A DNA stretch of 64,000 bases, taken from positions 18,371,694 through 18,435,693 of the forward strand of contig OX438758.1 of the NCBI GenBank assembly GCA_949316235.1, given 5' to 3'. Of the stretch, positions 41,985-52,136 are shown piece after piece. This DNA comes from Oegoconia quadripuncta. Lineage: Eukaryota > Arthropoda > Insecta > Lepidoptera > Autostichidae. The position numbers and the translations under genes are program-made. Position 1 is the stretch's first letter, and the number at the start of each line of letters is the position of its first letter. The notes below the pieces were generated by a model. The model searched no databases and was not told where the DNA came from. It was given only the letters and a program-made list of their open reading frames with translations.

Positions 41985-42780
41985 AAATCAAAATCAAAAA
42001 ATGCTTTATTTTGTAGGTACACAGGGTACACTTAAAATAGTCAGATTTTATATTTTTAAAGCTACTGCTTGTTCAAAAGGCAATTTTCCCCTGAGAAGAA
42101 CAAGCAAGAAACTCGAGAGGTCGCTCTTTTAAAAAAAGGTTTTTATATTACAAAATTATTATTTTATATTATAATATTTCATTATTAATTGTGAAATAGC
42201 CTGGTTATGCGAACGGGCTGGTTATGTCCATGATTGTTTATCATCTAAATAATCTGATATTTTATAATATGCTTTCTTAATAAGTTTCTGTTTTATAGTA
42301 TCTTTAAATTTATTGAAAGGAAGATTTTGTATATCAACAGGAACTTTATTGAAAAAGCGTATACATAACCCTTTGAATGAATTACTGACTTTGTGGAGGC
42401 GACTTATGTGACCTGCAAGTTTATCTTTATAGAAATAAAGAAATATTATAGATATATAATTTTATAGAAATAAAATAGTGATAAACATGATGTCAATACA
42501 AGAATGTATTGACATCATGTTTATCACTATTTTTCCTAAATGATGCTATATTTTTTTTGACATATATTAGATTTTCAAAAATGTACTGTGACGAAAAGGT
42601 TAGAATTATACTCTTTAAATCTGTCTCTAAGTGACACTGCAGGTCTCAATTGATAAATTGCGCGAACGGCTCGTTTTTGTAAAACAAAGATTGTATTGAT
42701 ATCCGCGGCATTTCCCCACAGCAAGATACCGTAAGACATCGAATCTAAATAAACAATCTGCCGAACCACCTGTGCGCGCC
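41985..42780 (-). pseudogene. N2 jockey-like LINE, long 3' copy
   Basis: The minus frame 42575-42844 includes QIVYLDSMSYGILLWGNAAD, IFVLQKRAVRAIYQLR and SLRDRFKEYN. After a frameshift near 42590 it continues IFENLIYVKKNIASF, then NSDKHDVNT, a hairpin-associated scramble, and KLAGHISRLH, FFNKVPVDIQ, YYKISDYLDDKQSW and stop near 42230. The 3' UTR ends with GTGTACCTACAAAATAAAGC and (ATTTTG)n. Confidence 0.75.
42472..42533. repeat. perfect 28 bp hairpin inside the LINE ORF
   Basis: 42472-42499 (AAAATAGTGATAAACATGAT..) and 42506-42533 are exact reverse complements around the 6-base loop AAGAAT. One arm encodes the LINE residues NSDKHDVNT, so the other is a local inverted duplication of coding sequence. 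Confidence 0.95.
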
Positions 42781-43045
42781 GATAATGCTCGCACTTGACG
42801 TATTCTTCATTATCTATGACACTGATCTTTAACTCGATGCCCATGTTGTTTCTTACGAGGTGTTAAACATAGTTGATACGAGTATTCGGCGAAATCAGAT
42901 GAGATGTAGGAAATCCTGGCGTTTAACAAGATAGGAATCAACCACTTTCTAAAGCAAGACCTAAATCCCAAATGGGAGGGTCAAAGATATTCCAAATATA
43001 ACCGTTTGGGTGTTCCAAAATAAAACATAGGTATTGATAAAAAAT

Positions 43046-43210
43046 CCAAATCAAATCAAAAAATATTTACTTCGTAGGATAAAAATTATCACTTGAAAAC
43101 GTCACATTTTTTTGTCTTATTATTAAAGTTTTTGACATTATTGCTCATTCACAAAGCTGATTCCCCAGAGAAGAACCAGCAAGAAACTCAAGGGTTCCAG
43201 TCCATTTAAA
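43046..43210 (-). repeat. N2 LINE 3' UTR
   Basis: Minus strand: CCCTTGAGTTTCTTGCTGGT, TTCTCTGGGGAATCAGC, GTGACGTTTTCAAGTGATAA and the ATATTTTTTGATTTGATTTG tail; the same 3' UTR subtype as 31876-32075. Confidence 0.7.
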
Positions 43211-43915
43211 AAGCCTACATACCACAATAAACCTTTTAGATAAATAGATAAACGTTTATTTGTTTCTCCAGCCACACACATACATTAAATAATATTTATA
43301 AGTAATTAATAGACATAATTTAGACTACAGTACAGTAATAAAAACCAGATCAAGGTAGCTTTAACCTTAGTATGTACTAAGTAGGCACTTTTGCTAAGGA
43401 AGCACGCAAGTATAAATATGTAGACAGCATTTTACAAACCACTGGAATAAAAACAGAATAGATAGATAAAGCATTTATTTACGCCACTGCGTTCACACAA
43501 TTACACAATTTTTAAATTACAAAGAAATATACATACAAATAAAGGTAAAGACTAGAAAATAGAAAGAGCGAGTGTGTGCCGCAGTAGCACAAATGGGTTT
43601 ATAACTCAGTGTGGCACATCACTCAAAGAGCGAAACAGTGGTTTTCAGTTACAACCCCTACAAGTACGAGTGCATAAAAGTACGTGCATGTTCCCGTCTG
43701 CATGTACATTTGTGGAATATATGAAAGTACAAACAAAACATAGGTATAAAAAGTTTTTGTGCATAACCTCGGGTGAAATTCCAATGGATACCTAAGCCCT
43801 GAAGAAACTGAAAACGAGAATTTAACGTACGCTGCCTTATTCAAAATTCTATCTACATTATTTACAAATTACAAAATTACAAAAAAAAAAAAAAAAAAAT
43901 ATCCTATAATATCGG
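43211..43915. other. no gene; A19 run at 43881-43899
   Basis: 73-codon frames at 43574-43795 and 43623-43844 on opposite strands have no domain. Confidence 0.35.
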
Positions 43916-44182
43916 AGTGCATGGTTTAGTGTTCCCGGCCAAGTCGTCGGGCATTATGTACTGTAGCGTTGTTGCGAGTTCGAATCCCGCTAGGGGCATA
44001 CGTTTGTATGATGATTAGAACATGTGTACCCGAGTTATGGATATTTTCATTTATAATGAGTACATATTTACAAAAAAAAATGTAGTATGTATGCAGTGTA
44101 CTTAAACTTAGTTGCGTGGTGTGGAACTAAATAGTAGATGTAAAGGCGCTGTATGTATGTGCAAAGATATTTATTCATTGTT
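43916..44182 (+). mobile_element. SINE-C, diverged head
   Basis: TGCATGGTTTAGTGTTCCCG head, TTGCGAGTTCGAATCCCGCT (perfect B-box AGTTCGAATCC type), ATGTGTACCCGAGTTATGGA, and a tail with GCAAAGATATTTATTCATT. Confidence 0.65.
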
Positions 44183-44405
44183 TTGATTGCGTGAATTGAT
44201 TTTCCTTAAACAAGTAAATTTGTCACTTCATTACCGGCACGATATCATAACATACCAATGTGTGAGTAGGCGAACAATATGGACGCGTACAAAAGACTGG
44301 TTTTACATTATCAGAGAAACGAGATACCTTTACATTTGTCAAATACGACTTAGTTGGCATTTTAGTTTTAGCTAAATTGCGATACGGTACTTTTTTTTAT
44401 TTTTA

Positions 44406-44734
44406 TTGTTTATGCACAAGGGGTTGGTACTTGACCTCAATCACACCTGATGTTAAGTGAAGATGAGGTCGAAGGTGGAAGCGTACTGGCCCGGAAACCC
44501 CAACACATTTGGGGGACTGGCTATCTTATCTCTGACAACCGGAACACAACAATGCTATTAACATTGCTGCTTGGCGGCAGATTTAGATAAGATGGTGGTT
44601 GCTAGCCAGGCGGACATTTAAAATGCCCTACCACCAACCAAACCGAGTACTTAAACTTGTACCCCGCTGGGGATCGAACCCGCGACTTCCCAATCGTAAA
44701 CCCAATGTTGTTTACATTGAACCACGGAGGCGGT
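44406..44734 (-). mobile_element. SINE-A, full length, abutting the transposon
   Basis: Tail complement to GGAGGCGGT; the B-box complement GGGATCGAACC is intact. The transposon at 44738 starts within 4 bp of the SINE's 5' end. Confidence 0.9.
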
Positions 44735-44737
44735 ATA

Positions 44738-45005
44738 CAGGGCGTCCCAAAGTTATGGGACATGAAGGGGAAGTACCTTAAATATCGTAGATAGTGAATT
44801 TTGCTCAAAGAAGACTTTATGTTATTTTTAAAAGTTAGTAATTCTGCATTCATAGATTTTCTAAAAATTACTTGCTTCGGCTGGGAATCGAACCGACTTA
44901 AATGTGAAAAAAAAAACACCCTACTTTTATGATGCCAATCGAAAGAATAGCTAAAAAATAATAACTCTGCCTAAGTAACATAGTATTTTAAAAGAAAGGA
45001 ACAAC
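44738..45005 (+). repeat. left TIR of E1
   Basis: 268 bp. It contains the B-box complement GGAATCGAACC at 44884-44894 and an A10 run at 44907-44916. A 105-codon minus frame through it is a by-product of the repeat, not a gene. Confidence 0.92.
44884..44894 (-). promoter_or_regulatory. pol III B-box in left TIR
   Basis: On the minus strand: GGTTCGATTCC, a perfect match to the tRNA-gene B-box consensus GGTTCGANNCC, followed by CAGCCGAAGCA like a tRNA 3' end. Transcription by pol III is not shown. Confidence 0.5.
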
Positions 45006-45449
45006 ATAAAATGATTGAGTCAAATTTCAAGAAAGTTATTTATTGCCGACGACGTTCGAAAAGTAGCGATATTATCATTCCAAAGATAGCATTGATTATT
45101 CGTAAATAAGTACCCACTTCATAAAATAGGTACTAACATAGTTTTCCTTATTATAAGTGCACGTGTAGATGAAATGATAAAACTTGTATTTCAATACGTC
45201 CTCTGTAAGCTAGACAGAAGGCAAATTAAAAACAAAAATAAATAATTTATAATTTGAAAATGGAACAGTTTATGACAGCGTTTGTTTGAATGCATACTTT
45301 TTAAGATATTTTAAAAAGAAGTGATATTTTTAAATGTTGTTCTTAAATTTGAAAATGGAACAGTATGTGCGAGCGTTTGTTTTTCGGATATTGATCTGTT
45401 TAGTCTCAATTCACTTACACAAGTGTTATTGTGTTAATTTATTGCGAAC

Positions 45450-46511
45450 ATGGCATATCAAGTAAGTTTTGATCTAATGGAAGCATATTTTTTGAACGAT
45501 AAAGATATCTCTAGAAGTTTGCGGTGGTATGGCGTAAAATATCCTGATAGACAAATACCGTCTCGTAAAGTTTTGAAAAGGCTTGTGAACAATTTGAAAA
45601 CTCTGGGACGTTTCGATAAACGCCCAAGAGAACCACAGCAAGAAAACCATACGATCAACGACGAAGAACTTGGTATTTTAATTTACTTTTCGGCTTTTCC
45701 GAAAGCATCGGTGAGAGAAGGAGAACATGAAATTGGAGTTTCAAAAAGTAAAATACACCGTGTATTAAAAAAACACGGTTTTAAGAGTTATGTTGAAGGA
45801 CGATTGGTTCAAAAATTACTTCCGGGCGATACAGAAAGGAGAAAAAATTTCTGTCTTGATATCCAGGCACGATTGCTCGAAGATCCAAATTTTTTGGATA
45901 ATATTATTTGGACAGACGAATCTAACTTTAGCAATAACGGTATGTATAACCGCAACAATAATCGTATTTGGTCTAAAGAAAATCCCCTACGAGTGACTGA
46001 AACTAATAACCAAGTGCGTTTTTCACTCAACTGTTGGTGCGGACTTTTAAAAAACCGGGTTTTCTTAATCCATTTTTACCAAGGAACCTTGAACACAGAA
46101 AAGTATTTAGGAATACTTCAAATTTTAAGGGATAAGATAAGAAACCATTCCGCGGCGGAGCAAGAAAACTTAATTTTCCAACAAGATGGAGCTCCGGCTC
46201 ATAATAGTCGGAGAGCAGCAGATTTTCTAAATGAATGTTTTCCTACATGGATTGGTACAAATGGACCGATTAGATGGCCGGCCAGATCCCCGGACCTCAC
46301 ACCATTAGATTTCTTCTTTTGGGGATACGTGAAAGATATGCTATACAAAAAGCGATACGAGAACGTAGGCGAGTTGCAAACAGAATTGTGCCATATCACA
46401 TCGAGTGTTCACCATAAAATGATTAGAAAATCAACAGGCAGCGGGCTCATTAAAAGATTGGCGATTTGCGTAAGACAAGAGGGATCACATTTTGAGCATT
46501 TAATTAATTAA
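45450..46511 (+). CDS. mariner-like DDE transposase, 353 aa, intact
   Basis: Cuts out and reinserts the surrounding element through a DDE/D nuclease acting in the nucleus. Residues 1-60 form a helix-turn-helix with the ISRSLRWYGVKYPDR pattern of the DUF4817-type domain. Residues 68-125 form a second helix-turn-helix (ASVREGEHEIGVSKSKIHRV). The catalytic core has IIWTDESNF with D156, FQQDGAPAHNSR with D246, and WPARSPDLTPLDFFFWG with D287, so spacings are 89 and 40 residues. The third position is Asp as in mariner, but the 40-residue gap is wider than the 34 of classic mariner. The start at 45450 is the first ATG of the frame, and the stop at 46509-46511 lies 78 bp before the right TIR. No stop or frameshift is seen. 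Length fits the Tc1/mariner group (about 340-350). A C-terminal relic is at 38464-38667. Confidence 0.92.
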   Translation: MAYQVSFDLMEAYFLNDKDISRSLRWYGVKYPDRQIPSRKVLKRLVNNLKTLGRFDKRPREPQQENHTINDEELGILIYFSAFPKASVREGEHEIGVSKSKIHRVLKKHGFKSYVEGRLVQKLLPGDTERRKNFCLDIQARLLEDPNFLDNIIWTDESNFSNNGMYNRNNNRIWSKENPLRVTETNNQVRFSLNCWCGLLKNRVFLIHFYQGTLNTEKYLGILQILRDKIRNHSAAEQENLIFQQDGAPAHNSRRAADFLNECFPTWIGTNGPIRWPARSPDLTPLDFFFWGYVKDMLYKKRYENVGELQTELCHITSSVHHKMIRKSTGSGLIKRLAICVRQEGSHFEHLIN

Positions 46512-46589
46512 TTTACAAAAAAATACCTACTTAATTGACTACGGCAGTTTCATGTATGTTTTTTATTTGATTAAAATGATTAATTTCAC

Positions 46590-46857
46590 GTTGTTCCTTT
46601 CTTTTAAAATACTATGTTACTTAGGCAGAGTTATTATTTTTTAGCTATTCTTTCGATTGGCATCATAAAAGTAGGGTGTTTTTTTTTTCACATTTGAGTC
46701 GGTTCGATTCCCAGCCGAAGCAAATAATTTTTAGAAAATCTATGAATGCAGAATTACTAACTTTTAAAAATAACATAAAGTCTTCTTTGAGCAAAATTCA
46801 CTATCTACGATATTTAAGGTACTTCCCCTTCATGTCCCATAACTTTGGGACGTCCTG
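46590..46857 (-). repeat. right TIR of E1
   Basis: Inverse of 44738-45005, with three mismatches (including GACGTCCTG instead of GACGCCCTG at the end). Confidence 0.92.
46701..46711 (+). promoter_or_regulatory. pol III B-box in right TIR
   Basis: GGTTCGATTCC, then CAGCCGAAGCA and a T5 run at 46728-46732 that could end a pol III transcript. About 44 bp upstream TTGGCATCATAAAAG is only a weak A-box candidate. Confidence 0.5.
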
Positions 46858-46937
46858 TATATCTACTCATCAAAATAAAAAACAACTTTGTGCTAAGTGA
46901 GTTAATTAAAAAGTTTGAAAAATCTATCGACCTTGTA

Positions 46938-47135
46938 GTCATCTTCATCATCATCAGCCCGTGAACATCCCACTGCAGGGATATAAGGCCTTCCCTCATA
47001 TAATATGAGGGAGTATGGGTCATAGCATAGTCCACCACGCTGGCCCAATGCGGGTTGCGGACTTCACATGCCTTAGAACTTTTATTTCTCAAGCATGCAG
47101 TTTTCCTTCACCCTTTCACAGCAGTTGGATAAATG
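46938..47135 (-). mobile_element. LINE-like lepidopteran repeat (family N11)
   Basis: Contains CATCATCATCAGCCCGTGAA, CATCCCACTGCAGGGATATA, AAGGCCTTCCCTC, CACGCTGGCCCAATGCGGGT and TTTCCTTCACC. Inverse of 47938-48120. I know this arrangement as a common 3' portion of lepidopteran non-LTR elements. Confidence 0.6.
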
Positions 47136-47197
47136 CACGTAAGTAATTAAATTTAATTTTATTTAATTTACATATGTACCTACATGTACGTACTCAT

Positions 47198-47290
47198 CTT
47201 ATAAATGTATGCCTCTAGCGGGATTCAAACTCGCGACCTTTTAAAAGTTTGGTATAGAAATCAATGTTTATAATAACCATTACACCAAAA
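47198..47290 (-). mobile_element. SINE-C-like 5' fragment
   Basis: Minus strand: TTTTGGTGTAATGGTTATTA head, GAGTTTGAATCCCGCTAGAG, GCATACATTTATAAGATGAG. Confidence 0.55.
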
Positions 47291-47819
47291 CGCAGGCAGT
47301 TGTACGATATTAAGGCGAGACCGAATTGTATTGTATCCATTCAGACGCAGGCAAGGAATAAAAATTTTACGAGACTTTAGTTTCTCGACTTTTTCACCTA
47401 TCGGTATTATATTGTCTATAGAACTTGATCATTTTAAATGTAAACTTAAAGACTTGCAAGCAAGCAATATATTTTAAACAATTTAATCAATCGTTACTAC
47501 AATTCATTTATTTATTTATTCATTTATTTATTCATTTATTGTTGCTTTCCATGGTTACAAGGTCTTTCAATTTCATTTTAGTACTTAACATGGAAGCCCT
47601 GTTAGGGCACTACAACTATTATATTATATTATATACATTATTATTAATTAATTATAAAATTCAAAAGGTATTTTACGACATAAAAAGTAGATTATGTTTA
47701 CACAATAATAGTACTTAGTATTGTAGGTAAATGACCTGTCGTGTCTTCTAATAAAGTTTATTGACTCAAACTTAGGTTAAGTTACAAGTAGTGACTTCAA
47801 CTTAATTACAATTCGGTTC
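47291..47819. other. no gene; (ATTT)n near 47506-47540
   Basis: The 97-codon plus frame at 47425-47718 is low-complexity and hydrophobic, and spans the microsatellite; not supported as a gene. Confidence 0.35.
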
Positions 47820-48120
47820 GCAATCGATTCCCAGGCAGTCCGTGTACCCATGAGTTTTTTAATTTAATTTAATTAATTATGTCTGCTCCAACTGAACTGA
47901 ATCCGACGAGATGAAAATATCCGACTGCTCTATTAAACGGTGAAGGAAAATCGTGAGGAAACCTGCATGCCTGAGAAATAAAAACTCAAAGGCATATGAA
48001 GTCCCCAACCCGCATTAGGTCAGCGTGGTGGACTATGGCCCATACCTACTCCTCATTATACGAGGGAAGGCCTATATCCCTGTAGTGGGATGTTTACGGG
48101 CTGATGTTGAAGTACAATTA
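47820..48120 (+). mobile_element. N11 LINE-like repeat
   Basis: GGTTCGCAATCGATTCCCAG at the left, GGTGAAGGAAAATCGTGAGG, CCGCATTAGGTCAGCGTGGT, GGCCTATATCCCTGTAGTGG, ACGGGCTGATGTTGA. Opposite orientation to 46938-47135. Confidence 0.6.
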
Positions 48121-49610
48121 ATGAAGCCCTGCACCTTAAACCAAGATTGCTCTTGTATTTTAAGAAGTGTTCGATCCCGGAATTATTATTACTACAGTCA
48201 CCATCCATCCAAAATTGACAACATTTCAGATACTTAAATAGGTTAATGTTAATTAAACGTGTATGAAATTTGGGGGAGAAGTAGGCTGGGACACTGGAGA
48301 ACATACGCTTCTTAACAGACTTCCAGAAATGAGGTGTTTGAGTCCGCAATAAAGTAATACCAAGCGGGCGAAGCGGCGGCGGGCGGAAAGCTGGTGTTAA
48401 ATATATCATTCCATCTTGGCACTCACTTCAGATCACAATTTATTTTCTAATATTGTTCCTAGAACTTGTCCCGATTTTACATTTAAGCTTTTTAATCATT
48501 TTAGGTATCATGTCTGTTTGTGGATGATAATTTGTTTGTCATGTCAAAAAAGATAGACAACTGCTTATGCTTAGTTTAAGTGTGCGCCAAGTGAAACGAC
48601 ACTATTAACCAAGAAAGCTATAATCATTATGCCAAGTGCTGGATCCATTGACAATTATGTGGCGCTTATCTGACTCAAGCCATAAATCTGTACTAGTAGA
48701 TTATCCAGTGAGAGGATCAAAATAAATCGAAAAATTACCAAAAACACTTTAGTAGCGACGAGCCACGCCAAATTCCAAATCGTTCTCAATGCACCTGTCA
48801 AACTACGCGCCATTATAAAATCACTGTTCCAAATTTAAAAACAATAGCACAATAACCACACTAAAACTTTACAGAAAAAAAAAACTTTTTTATAAACTGA
48901 CCGCCAATTGGTTTTTAAACGTTCCGAATTTAAAATTTAAATTGTCAGATTTTTAATCCATTTCGTATAAGAGTACACACAATCGGACGCGAGCGCCAAA
49001 AATACTTCTAATTGTTTAAAGCAGACGCGAGAATTTTTGGAAAGTCGCGAGTAACAAGCGAGACGGTAATACCTACTCATCATTAGAGGTGGGATTGATA
49101 ACAACGGTAACAGGTAAGTACGTTACTTAGAATAATTTATAATATAACACGACTACATAATGAGGTTACGAAACTTGCAATTGTTAATTATTTTAATTTA
49201 AAAATACATAGCTGTAGTTAACTGCGTGCTCTAAATTATAGGTATAGGTACATGTAAATAGAAAAACGTGTAATTCTCAATATCATAATTCTTCTTTTAT
49301 AGCTCTACACAATCACAAGATATAAATATCAACTTCAAATTTGCTAGAAGGCTAGCTTCGCACTTTCTATAAATATGATAAACTTTCCAATAAAGAAGTA
49401 AGCGGAGAAACAGACAGAGACGTTGTTTTATTCTGTTTAGTGATTAGTGAAGTGATAATGAACAAGTCACGGCCGCGTACCACCGTATCATACTTCTCGG
49501 AGGCCATTATACCTATGTTTGAACTTTGCTTGACCACATGAACCTGAAAAATTATGCTGGACAGTGATATGCCTGGGGTATCAGAAACGGGCAAGCCCGA
49601 GATATGTATG
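48121..49610. other. 1.5 kb unassigned; two CpG-richer patches
   Basis: 48350-48400 (GCGGGCGAAGCGGCGGCGGG) resembles a repeat end. 48760-49080 is non-repetitive with ACGAGCCACGCCAAATTCCA, ACGTTCCGAATTTAAAATTT and GGACGCGAGCGCC, and its strand-reversed sequence could be a promoter of the host gene (compare 56000-56270). No coding frame supported. Confidence 0.35.
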
Positions 49611-49877
49611 ATTTTTTTTTTATATGAGAGGGCGGCAAACGAGCATGCGGGTCACCTGATGGAAAGGAATCACCGTCGCCCATGGACACCCGCAACACCA
49701 AAAGGGTCACAGATGCGTTGCCGACCTTTGATGAAGGTGTAGGCTCGTTTCTTGAAGGTTCCAATGTGGTACTCGTTCGGGAATACCGCTGCAGGAAGTC
49801 CGTTCCGCAGGGTGGTCGTACGTGGTAGGAAGTTTTTTGAGAAACGTACACTGGTAAACTACCACTCATCCAGGATG
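49611..49877 (-). pseudogene. N1 LINE C-terminus and tail
   Basis: Minus: DEW.. through [38 protein letters not shown] and AGVHGRR-like end with A9. Starts at the DEW residues, so shorter than 2042-2380. Confidence 0.75.
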
Positions 49878-49892
49878 ATGACGATGAATGAT

Positions 49893-50113
49893 TTGTGGTG
49901 TTTAGTTTAGTTAGTTTCCCGAACTCTGTCGATTCGTCGATTGGCCTCTCTCTCGTAATTAGACCTGTCTAGTCGGAGCTCTTGTCCTAAATAGACATAC
50001 TCGCTTACAACTTCGATCTTCAGCAATAGACGACCATGTGGCTGATAAGACGATAGCTGGAAATTATTGCTACTACATATTTCTAGACACTTTGCGTCAT
50101 TCATGCTGAACAA
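49893..50113 (-). pseudogene. RTE-like LINE fragment
   Basis: Frame 49907-50113: LKIEVVSEYVYLGQELRLDR, SNYEREANRRIDRVRE. This is the VyLGq.i.l.RsN.E.E.nRRI block of RTE ORF2. Confidence 0.75.
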
Positions 50114-50215
50114 AGAAGCTACCAGCCATCCTGATATCAGAAGGACTAGTTACACTTTTTTCGTTTTACGAGTAAATTGATAATAACTTTAATTGATCGT
50201 AACTTTTACATTTCT

Positions 50216-50690
50216 GGGATCACCTCTGGGATGGTTCAGCCCAGTACCAACTAGCTGCATGCCGTGCCATGAGACTCATAGGTGATAATTCGATGACTGC
50301 TAGATGACAGAGCCTTGAACACCGTCGCTAAATCGCCAATCTCTCAGTTTTTTACAGGATGCATTTCGGGGAGTGTGCGTTGGAATTACATAATCTTATT
50401 CCACAGTCGCCCTTCCATCTTCGGATCACTAGGCATGGGGAGGGATTCCACCCGTATATAGTTAATATACCGAACATTCGCAACTAAGAAATTCGACTCT
50501 TCATACATCATCCGAACAGCCAAAGCATGGAACTCCCTTCCGACGTCAGTCTTTCCTGAATCCTACAACCATGGGATCTTCAAGAGTAGAGTGAATAGGC
50601 ATTTACTGGGATCGCGTGCTTAATCTTCGACCACATTCCATCAGGTGAGATTGTGGTCAAATGCGAATCCAGTCTTCATAAAAAAAATCT
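50216..50690 (+). pseudogene. non-LTR LINE C-terminus (family N7)
   Basis: Broken plus frames: SAQYQLAACRAMRLIGDNSM, then RRIANLSVFYRMHFGECALE, LHNLIPQSPFHLR, RTAKAWNSLPTSVFPESYNH, GIFKSRVNRHLLGSRA and stop. 3' end TTGTGGTCAAATGCGAATCC, CATAAAAAAAA. Contains two stops and a frameshift. Confidence 0.75.
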
Positions 50691-51299
50691 ATTATCTAGT
50701 TCTTGCTGTCGGATGAAGACTAATATTCAGAGAGAAAGAAAATATTCGTATCCATCCAAGGATTGACCCCGCCAAACTTTACTTGCGAATAGTGCAATAC
50801 CACAAGTATTCCATCCATCGTACATACACAATAACCTTTTGTAATAATTATCGTAATATATTTATCGTTACGTTAGCGAGAGATCGGCACATCACTAATC
50901 TAACTTGATTTATAAAACTTAGTAAAATATAGTTTTACTTTCTAAGCAAGACTTCGTAACGCAATTGTTTATACAGATTTATGTAAATTTAGATAATTAA
51001 TCCAATTTACACACATTTATACGTTTATTATACCATATAATATCACACCAACAGTGACGTTATTTAGCCAATGTGTTTTTTTGTAGACAACTCTACCGTA
51101 ATGGGAACATTACGCGCTGCCTCCCAGAAAAGAATTTTTATGTATTCGTGCCTATACCTACCTACTTATTCGGTAAAAATGGATGGACTATGACAATGTT
51201 AACTAGGCCTACAATGCCAGGTATCCCTGGTTTAATACACAAGGGATAATAGTTCAAAAAATCAATATCTGTTGTTATATTTTTCATGGGAAGTTGGTA
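50691..51299. other. no gene seen
   Basis: Nothing supported. Confidence 0.3.
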
Positions 51300-51500
51300 C
51301 CATTAATCTAACTAAATAATAAATGCGAAAGTTTGGATGTTTGTTTGCTGCTCCATCACGGCGAAACGGATGAACGGAATTGAATGAAATTTGGTATATA
51401 GGTAGAATATACCCTGGATTAAGACATAGGATTTTATCCCAATAAAGTGAGTAGTTCCCGCGGGATAAACAAATTTCCGCGATCTTTACTACTACTTTAA
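51300..51500 (+). repeat. AATAAATGCGAAAGTTTGGATG repeat, possibly Helitron-derived
   Basis: AAATGCGAAAGTTTGGATGT, CACGGCGAAACGGATGAACG, GAATGAAATTTGGTATATAG and CCCGCGGGATAAAC follow the order of a very common insect repeat that I associate with Helitrons. Neither end is proven here. Confidence 0.4.
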
Positions 51501-51671
51501 AAATTCTTACAAACATTCGATATCTACCTGACAAAACGTATAACAAACATAAACTTATTAAAATTTAATTTCGAAAATATAAATGTAGAGTTTTACGCCG
51601 ACAATTCGGAATTTTATGGCTGTTTGACCTAGAATGATTTTGATGGCAACACTAACTATAGTCACTAACTA

Positions 51672-51721
51672 TAATTGTAGTTTTAGGTTGAAATAATACT
51701 TTCAACCTAAAACTACAATTA
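51672..51721. repeat. perfect 22 bp hairpin
   Basis: 51672-51693 (TAATTGTAGTTTTAGGTTGA..) and 51700-51721 are exact inverses around the loop TAATAC. Confidence 0.95.
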
Positions 51722-52046
51722 CACATTTAACGTTACCACTTTTAATCTTCTACAATAAAATAACTCATTTCATTACATCAACAATTGCTACGTTAGTCTG
51801 GAGGTCACGAACATAAAGTAATATATGTTTCACTACCAAACATTGCCTAATAAAGGCTAGTGGTTCATTTGTTTAGTAATACATATTCTAACAAAATATA
51901 TAGGTTAGAATAGTAGTGTGGGTAAGAGCGATAGCTCTGCAAATTGTCCTCGCAAAAAATTTACTTTTTCATTAAGAAAAAAGTATAAAACAATTATCTA
52001 GCCTTTCTTCCCACGCTTATTTTTACACAGATTACTTACACATATT

Positions 52047-52135
52047 GACTGATTATTATTTCCAATAGATTGAAATTGACATTGATAAAATGATATCATG
52101 TATCTTACGTAGAAATAAATGCTTGAAGTTTGAAT
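52047..52135 (+). repeat. N10 LINE tail
   Basis: TTCCAATAGATTGAAATTGA, CATTGATAAAATGATATCAT, GTATCTTACGTAGAAATAAA and GAAGTTTGAATGC. Confidence 0.65.
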
Positions 52136-52136
52136 G

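Larger units (their letters stand above)
44738..46857 (+). mobile_element. autonomous mariner-like DNA transposon E1 (2120 bp)
   Basis: Begins CAGGGCGTCCCAAAGTTATG and ends CATAACTTTGGGACGTCCTG, flanked by TA (44736-44737 and 46858-46859). TIRs 44738-45005 and 46590-46857 are 268 bp and differ at three positions that I count. They enclose one complete transposase gene. Intact frame, near-identical TIRs and an identical-looking deleted sister at 38118 all suggest recent mobility. Confidence 0.93.

Noticed and set aside
43914..44000. Possible tRNA gene
   Set aside because: The cloverleaf is poor and the sequence continues into the SINE-C body and tail.
44602..44919. Frame beginning MFFFSHLSRFDSQPKQ seen in all four TIRs (37997-38299, 38801-38989, 44602-44919, 46676-46900)
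   Set aside because: It is identical only because the TIRs are near-identical; it runs through a T10 tract and out of the element, and shows no domain.
47425..47718. 97-codon hydrophobic plus frame
   Set aside because: Spans an (ATTT)n microsatellite; Ile/Leu/Tyr richness is a base-composition effect.
48790..48850. Short minus frame starting MARSLTGALRTIWNLAW
   Set aside because: About 50 codons, ends in AT-rich sequence, no splice or conservation evidence; kept only as part of a possible promoter patch.
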